The notes under the pieces: generated by a model | Told to the model about the DNA's origin: nothing | What the model saw: the letters and a program-made list of their open reading frames with translations, nothing else | Databases searched by the model: none | Source of the DNA: Candidatus Bathycorpusculum fermentans | GTDB lineage: Archaea; Thermoproteota; Bathyarchaeia; Bathyarchaeales; Bathycorpusculaceae | DNA: 9,840 nt | NCBI GenBank assembly: GCA_009787175.1 | Contig: WRGM01000121.1 | Location: forward strand, 1-9,840 | Direction of reading: 5' to 3' | Translations under genes and position numbers: made by a program | Part shown: one piece after another, positions 5,668-9,840 of the stretch | Numbering within the stretch: the stretch's first letter is position 1 | How the letters are laid out: the number at the start of each line of letters is the position of its first letter

Positions 5668-5745
5668 TGGTGGGCCGAACCGGATTCGGACCGGCGACCT
5701 TCTGCACGTCAAGCAGATGTCCTAACCAGGCTAGACGACCGGCCC
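5668..5745 (-). tRNA. tRNA-Val (anticodon GAC), CCA encoded
   Basis: A full cloverleaf is drawn by hand on the minus strand. Acceptor GGGCCGG pairs with TCGGCCC (one G-T). D stem is GTCT/GGAC with GG in the loop. Anticodon stem is TCTGC/GCAGA with loop TTGACGT, giving anticodon GAC (reads GUC/GUU, valine). T stem is GCCGG/CCGGT with loop TCCGAAT. The discriminator is A at 5671, and genomic CCA occupies 5670-5668. No intron is seen. It lies on the opposite strand, 21 bp past the end of the NikR-like gene. Confidence 0.95.
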
Positions 5746-5759
5746 ACAGCTAATATTGC

Positions 5760-5781
5760 ATACTTGACGCCATGCAAGTAT
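5760..5781. promoter_or_regulatory. Perfect 7-bp inverted repeat upstream of tRNA-Val
   Basis: ATACTTG (5760-5766) and CAAGTAT (5775-5781) flank an 8-bp centre, 14 bp before the 5' end of the tRNA. The outer arm abuts a TATA-like TTTAATAC (minus strand, 5786-5779). The 22-bp symmetric layout is typical of a dimeric regulator site, but could instead be a stem in the pre-tRNA leader. The role is unknown. Confidence 0.4.
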
Positions 5782-5885
5782 TAAACCGTTTCCATCTAAA
5801 CCCCATTTCTTCAACTATTTTATCATAAACAATTAGCAACAATACACAGAACTATTCACTAACATTAGCAAATGTGTAGAAGTAT

Positions 5886-5912
5886 AAAAATAAAAAAAAG
5901 ATAAAAAAAGAA
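5886..5912 (-). terminator. T-tract terminator of the propeller-protein gene
   Basis: About 20 nt past the stop codon at 5933, the minus strand reads three successive T-runs (TTTC, then TTTTTTTA, then TTTTTTTTA) with no hairpin, as for archaeal intrinsic terminators. The rest of 5746-5932 shows no gene. Confidence 0.6.
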
Positions 5913-5932
5913 AGGTTATTTGTGGTGTTTAC

Positions 5933-8440
5933 TTATTTCTTTTTAAGCATCAGTATAACAACAAGTGCTAGCATAATAACGATTACAATGCCTACGATGA
6001 AGGCATATAATGCATATTGCGGGCTAGAACTTGATGTAGCAGGTGTCACTACTAATTCTGTGTATGCTTCAGTGCGATAGTATGAATCTGAGCCGTCAAA
6101 GAGTGCATAGATATAGAATTGACCATCTTTATCAGGTGTAAAGTTAAAGCTAAACCTGCCGTTTGCATCACTTACTGTAGTCCCTAAGGTTACATAGTTA
6201 CCATTAGGGTCAATAGCATCAATAGTAATCGGAACACCAGCAACCATTGGCTGTGGGAATTGGTCATAGACATAGAGCATCCATTCGCTCATGTGTTCGT
6301 CAGCAACTACTGGGACACCATTGGGGAAACGTAGCTTTAGTTCATCACTAGCTGTGCCTGGGGAAACATCTAAGATAGTGCCTCTAATCAGGCAGGGCGT
6401 GTTTACCGCTACTGCAACATCAGGAGCTGTAACAGACATTGAACTTGGACCTTTACCTATTGCGTAGATCTGCTGAGTATAAGTGTTTTGAGCAACAATG
6501 ATGCTATCGCCAATAATTGAACGACCACCCCAATGAGTTTGACGGAATCCACCGTCTATTTGCCAGACAACCTCGCCGGTTTTTACATCAAGAGCAAAGT
6601 ATGGTGCACCTCTTGGCTTAGGTTCTTGCGCGGAATGTTCTTCAGTACCAAAATAGATCATATCACATGAAACAAATTGTGGTCTAACCCACCAATTTGC
6701 GGCCAAATAAGATTCAGCGTATTTGTCGGATACCTCATGTACCCAAAGCGTTTCACCGGTCTTGACATCACGACAATATACAACACCTCCAGCACTAACT
6801 GAGATGTGTTTATGATATACGATAACGGTTTGAGAAGCTAAACTAGAGCCTACCCATGCATCTGCATAAGATTGTTGTTCTTGTGTTTTCCACATGTATT
6901 TTCCTGTCTCTAAGCTAAAGGCGTAATGATATCTGCTATTTTTTACCCATGTCGTAATTACCCGATCTTCATAGCTTATTGCTGACCACGAAAATGTGCC
7001 ATTAGGATCATCGTCTGCGTCAGGTAATTTGTAAGCCTCATTTTTGAATAATACGCGTCCTTTCTCACCTGTTTTAAGGCTGATTGCTGATAGTGTCACT
7101 GTTCCACCTGTAGTACTACCCACGACAATGAGCTCTTCTGGTAATACAGATACTATAGAGCCTGTTAAGACTGTTCCTGCACCGATTGAAACGTTAAGGT
7201 CATAACCACGTGCTGTTGCATTATAAACAACGTTTTGGACTTGACTACCCCAACTATCCATCATACCAGATTTACCATTGGTCACTACCCAACTAGAGTT
7301 CCACTGTAATAGGTGATAGTTTGGATCAGCCGCTGTTCCATAGTTCACTAGTTGATATTTTAGCATTTCACCCATTGGACCATTATAAATTGTTCCAGAG
7401 GGAACATTAGTCATGTTGTATACAAGCTCACCATTTGCTGGCTCAATTGCATACATGGCCGTTCCACTAGCCACCCAAAGGTATGCCCATGTGCCACGGT
7501 TATTTAAACAAAGCCAAGTAAGCACTTGTCCTTGTGAAATTCTTGCGTCACTACCAATGCCAAAATCGTATGATTTCTCCCAGAGTGTTTTGCCTGTGTG
7601 TAAGTTGACTGCGACAATTGTGTTTCTTTGATAAGGAACAGAGCCATTTACTACGCCCATTGCGCCGCTATTTGCGTTTGCAGCTGTAGCTTGGCTATAT
7701 GTACCACCGCGATTGTAGTATAGAATACCTGCGATAATGATAGCTCCTGCAAATTTTCCCTCATATGCATCACCATCTTGGAAACTAATTTCATAGTTAT
7801 CTCCACCTGATAAGCCACCTAGAGTATCACCAATTGGCATGTTCCATAGAATGTGTGCAGTTTTAGGTGCATCATTATACGGAGCATAAGCATTGAGCGG
7901 TCTGGCTATCCAACTTCCTGTAATAGACCACCATTCACGGAATTGTGCATCAATAGGTCTAGTCCAATAGAAATCAGGCATCCTAAACCCAGGATAATCG
8001 GGATGATATTCATTTGTTACATGCATTATGAAAATTTCGCTTTCACTTGGCAGATAATATCCTGAGGCTATGTTAGCTAACCCTGAGTTATATTGTACTC
8101 CGTCGAATTTACATTGTAGTTTATAGTCTCCTTCTTTTGTTGGTGTATAACCAAGACCGACTGTGCCAGTAGACCAGGTCATGCGTGTAAACGTTTCAAC
8201 ATGACCATCAGGATCAGTAATTACCGCGGTTACGTTCCAGCCATCACCGTCACGCGCTAGTTGGTTTAGTAAACCAAAATTAATTAGGGTGGACTGTCCA
8301 ACACCAGGTGTTTTTGGAATTGCATCAATGAAAGGATGTGTTCGAATTTCACGGTTCGTTTGTGCATTAGTAATGCCTGTAGCCGCAAACATTGAAGCAA
8401 TAAACGATACTATTAGCAGCATCGCTATCGCTGAAAACAT
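5933..8440 (-). CDS. Secreted, membrane-anchored PQQ-type beta-propeller protein
   Basis: 835 residues from ATG 8440. A hydrophobic signal sequence (about 1-26, ending near TNAQ) is followed by an Ig-like domain (about 45-135). A beta-propeller (about 190-665) has PQQ/quinoprotein-type blades at 281 (HTGKTLWE), 336, 457, 512 (TGKYMWK), 561 (TGETLWV) and 621 (TGEVVWQ). A second Ig-like domain (about 685-797) contains DANGRFSFNFTPDKDGQFYIYALFDG. A Ser linker, one membrane helix (809-831) and KKK finish the chain, so the body should face outward. Such proteins are abundant in Bathyarchaeia and related archaea; I cannot assign a substrate, and bound PQQ is not implied. ATG 8440 gives an n-region without positive charge and sits 30 nt from the SD. 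An in-frame ATT at 8461, 9 nt after GGAGG, adds IRQFKYK and gives a proper charged n-region, so translation may start there. The gene appears monocistronic. Confidence 0.9.
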   Translation of the reverse strand: MFSAIAMLLIVSFIASMFAATGITNAQTNREIRTHPFIDAIPKTPGVGQSTLINFGLLNQLARDGDGWNVTAVITDPDGHVETFTRMTWSTGTVGLGYTPTKEGDYKLQCKFDGVQYNSGLANIASGYYLPSESEIFIMHVTNEYHPDYPGFRMPDFYWTRPIDAQFREWWSITGSWIARPLNAYAPYNDAPKTAHILWNMPIGDTLGGLSGGDNYEISFQDGDAYEGKFAGAIIIAGILYYNRGGTYSQATAANANSGAMGVVNGSVPYQRNTIVAVNLHTGKTLWEKSYDFGIGSDARISQGQVLTWLCLNNRGTWAYLWVASGTAMYAIEPANGELVYNMTNVPSGTIYNGPMGEMLKYQLVNYGTAADPNYHLLQWNSSWVVTNGKSGMMDSWGSQVQNVVYNATARGYDLNVSIGAGTVLTGSIVSVLPEELIVVGSTTGGTVTLSAISLKTGEKGRVLFKNEAYKLPDADDDPNGTFSWSAISYEDRVITTWVKNSRYHYAFSLETGKYMWKTQEQQSYADAWVGSSLASQTVIVYHKHISVSAGGVVYCRDVKTGETLWVHEVSDKYAESYLAANWWVRPQFVSCDMIYFGTEEHSAQEPKPRGAPYFALDVKTGEVVWQIDGGFRQTHWGGRSIIGDSIIVAQNTYTQQIYAIGKGPSSMSVTAPDVAVAVNTPCLIRGTILDVSPGTASDELKLRFPNGVPVVADEHMSEWMLYVYDQFPQPMVAGVPITIDAIDPNGNYVTLGTTVSDANGRFSFNFTPDKDGQFYIYALFDGSDSYYRTEAYTELVVTPATSSSSPQYALYAFIVGIVIVIMLALVVILMLKKK

Positions 8441-8470
8441 TTTATATTTAAACTGTCTAATTTTCTATTT

Positions 8471-8475
8471 CCTCC
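8471..8475 (-). promoter_or_regulatory. Strong SD (GGAGG) for the propeller protein
   Basis: GGAGG on the minus strand lies 9 nt before an in-frame ATT at 8461 but 30 nt before ATG 8440; an in-frame TAG at 8470-8468 limits the extension. The spacing favours ATT. A six-codon frame, ATG GAG GAA ATA GAA AAT TAG from 8478, overlaps the SD and could be an upstream mini-ORF, though nothing else supports it. Confidence 0.5.
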
Positions 8476-8500
8476 ATAATCAAATAGTGGAAAAGACGTG

Positions 8501-8508
8501 TTTATAAA
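8501..8508 (-). promoter_or_regulatory. TATA box of the propeller-protein gene
   Basis: TTTATAAA, a near-consensus archaeal TATA box (minus context CTTTATAAAC), predicts a transcription start near 8479. That is only a few bases before the GGAGG SD and gives a leader of about 18 nt to ATT 8461 or 40 nt to ATG 8440. Confidence 0.6.
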
Positions 8509-8771
8509 GTTAGCTGAAAAAATAGAATTTGCTATCTCCCTCCCCATAAAATTTTAGCAAAACATCACTTGTAAGCAAAAACTACACATTTATAAACAAA
8601 TATAAAACTCATGATTTGTCATCACAGTCCAGTAAAGGACAGCTTAAGCATACCTCTGAAACTAACCGTCATCCCAATATGATTTATTGCTCATCAAAAC
8701 TGTCTTTTTATAGTGCATGATTAATCCATTGCCATCTTTAAAAAATATTGTAACGACTATTTGTGATATTA
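8509..8771. other. Gene-free interval between the two surface-protein genes
   Basis: No coding frame with a plausible start and composition is seen. It contains a second AT-rich TATA-like patch (about 8589-8606, ATTTATAAACAAATATAA), a small inverted repeat GTCC/GGAC (8627-8640), and a short A-run near 8739-8745 that reads as a T-run after the beta-helix gene on the minus strand. Nothing else stands out. Confidence 0.6.
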
Positions 8772-9767
8772 CTATGGGTCACTATATAAGTTGTTTTTGC
8801 GCGGTTTGAAATATAAAAATAGCACACATATAATACAGCCAAGCAGTACACTTACAATAATAAGCACTACCCAATAATAACCGTTCTCCACTATTTTCCC
8901 CTCTTCACTTGACACAAGATTAGATAACATGTCACTTGATTCTAGATTAACGAGCGGGTCATTTGTGTAACTTATGTCATAGTTATTATGACCTTGAGTA
9001 AAGGGGCTTGTCCAAGTAACGTTACTACCTATATTTGAATGGTACACAGCGTCATAAGCAGGGTCTCTATGATAATAGGCGGTAGATGCGTTATTATTTG
9101 AAAATGTTACTTCATCAGAAACAAAAAGGTTCCCAAGATTTTTAGTATCAACCCAAACTCCACCACCATGATCAGCAGTGTTACCTGAAATGTTACCGGT
9201 TATTACTCTGAAAACACCGTTTCCAATATACACACCACCACCATACTTGGCTCTGTTACCCGAAATCTCACTATCACTCATATTGAAAATATAATCTGTA
9301 CACACGCCACCACCAAGGTTAGCTGTATTGCATGAAATTACACCACCAGATAAATCAAATGTACTAAAGATGAAATAGTTGTACACGCCGCCACCCTTAT
9401 CTTCTGCAGTATTGCCAGAAATCATGCCTCCCTGCATGTTAATGCTACCATAGTAATTATACACTCCACCTCCAATTTTGGCATTATTACCACAAATAAC
9501 TCCACCATCAGAGAGACTAACTTTACCATTATAGTTGTACACGCCGCCGCCATATTCAGCTGTGTTGCCTGAAATTTCGCCGCCAGACATACTAAAGTCA
9601 TAACCGTTATTATACACTCCACCACCATGCGTGGATGTGTTATTAGAAATTTTGCCGCCCGAAATACTAAAAATGCCACAGTTTAAAACACCGCCACCAC
9701 CGTTATTGTTAGCAATTCCACCCGCAGTCATTATGAGTGTGCCACTAAAATCAACGAGAGTGTTCAC
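8772..9767 (-). CDS. Glycine-rich beta-helix repeat surface protein, C-terminal membrane anchor
   Basis: 331 residues from GTG 9767. Residues 10-205 are about eight repeats of 24-27 residues with the pattern GGGVYN...(M/L)SGG.ISGNTA. This matches Pmp-type right-handed beta-helix repeats (polymorphic outer-membrane or adhesin-like) seen in bacterial and archaeal surface proteins. A non-repeat region (210-295) contains TWTSPFTQGHNNYDISYTNDP. A membrane helix (298-320) is followed by KPRKNN, placing the repeats outside the cell. No signal peptide is present. The frame is open upstream only to TAA at 9800-9798, with no ATG and no SD, so the true 5' end is probably lost, frameshifted or begins differently. 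Function is unknown: adhesion or surface interaction is a family-level guess. Real coding sequence is very likely; an intact gene is doubtful. Confidence 0.8.
   Translation of the reverse strand: MNTLVDFSGTLIMTAGGIANNNGGGGVLNCGIFSISGGKISNNTSTHGGGVYNNGYDFSMSGGEISGNTAEYGGGVYNYNGKVSLSDGGVICGNNAKIGGGVYNYYGSINMQGGMISGNTAEDKGGGVYNYFIFSTFDLSGGVISCNTANLGGGVCTDYIFNMSDSEISGNRAKYGGGVYIGNGVFRVITGNISGNTADHGGGVWVDTKNLGNLFVSDEVTFSNNNASTAYYHRDPAYDAVYHSNIGSNVTWTSPFTQGHNNYDISYTNDPLVNLESSDMLSNLVSSEEGKIVENGYYWVVLIIVSVLLGCIICVLFLYFKPRKNNLYSDP
9156..9701 (-). repeat. Array of about eight 75-bp degenerate repeats (GGGV...ISGNTA)
   Basis: Gly-Gly-Gly-Val occurs at residues about 24, 48, 73, 99, 125, 152, 176 and 201 of the beta-helix protein, a spacing of 24-27 codons. 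On the plus strand it shows as recurring CACCACC/CGCCGCC blocks. Copies have diverged at DNA level, implying old duplication kept by selection on protein structure. Confidence 0.85.
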
Positions 9768-9840
9768 GTATAGATATATGAGTGGTTTTTTGTGATTTTA
9801 TTTGGTTTTAACGGTTCTTTTTAATGGTTAAGTCACGTAT

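Noticed and set aside
8460..8478. Six-codon upstream ORF overlapping the SD of the propeller gene
   Set aside because: Too short to support, no SD of its own, and the predicted transcription start falls almost on its ATG; kept only as a remark.
9422..9679. Second minus-strand frame inside the beta-helix gene
   Set aside because: A plus-one shadow generated by the same 75-bp repeats; the main frame has the structured GGGV/ISGNTA pattern and the anchor.
9156..9701. Possible CRISPR or tandem DNA repeat array
   Set aside because: The periodicity is at protein level with diverged DNA and no unique spacers; it is a beta-helix coding repeat.

Overview
The window looks like a piece of a low-GC archaeal chromosome, most plausibly an uncultured Bathyarchaeia-like member of the Thermoproteota, possibly gut-associated. 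This is inferred from several things seen together. There are AT-rich TATA-like boxes about 25-40 nt upstream of genes that either lack a Shine-Dalgarno (SD) or carry a strong one. T-tracts follow gene ends. A NikR-type ribbon-helix-helix regulator, a large secreted PQQ-type propeller protein with a C-terminal membrane anchor, and a glycine-rich beta-helix surface protein are present. The tRNA-Val gene encodes its own CCA end. No rRNA or universal marker protein is present, so the taxonomy is provisional.

Left part (1-1260): a mobile-element graveyard. It opens with the C-terminal end of a large serine recombinase whose composition is richer in G+C and more bacterial-looking than the rest. 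About 40 bp further on is the N-terminal stub of an IS110-family (DEDD) transposase on the other strand. The stub is cut abruptly, and its long 5' leader could encode a bridge RNA. A 71-residue C-terminal tail of an IS481/IS3-like DDE integrase, without any start, follows. The position of the IS110 break suggests that the serine-recombinase element may have inserted into the IS110 gene.

Middle (1453-5646): first come two co-directional genes. One is a ferredoxin-domain protein with a cysteine-bearing C-terminal domain and a second cluster motif missing one Cys. The other is a small Cys-rich zinc-ribbon protein. Facing them on the minus strand is a complete ZnuABC-type metal uptake operon (binding protein, ATPase, permease). 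It diverges from a NikR-family regulator that keeps all four classical nickel ligands. The 122-bp divergent region holds inverted repeats, one of them overlapping a TATA-like box for the transporter. This suggests that the regulator controls the operon.

Right part (5668-9840): a tRNA-Val(GAC) gene with a striking 7-bp inverted repeat just upstream; a long PQQ-type beta-propeller protein, exported and membrane-anchored, whose best ribosome binding site points to an unusual ATT start; about 270 bp without a gene; and a beta-helix repeat protein with a C-terminal membrane anchor that has no visible signal peptide, so its 5' end is probably broken or mis-started. I see no CRISPR array, no rRNA and no clear evidence of a wholly new multi-gene system. 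The most interesting leads are the metal-regulation intergenic region, the ferredoxin/zinc-ribbon pair and the IS110 leader.
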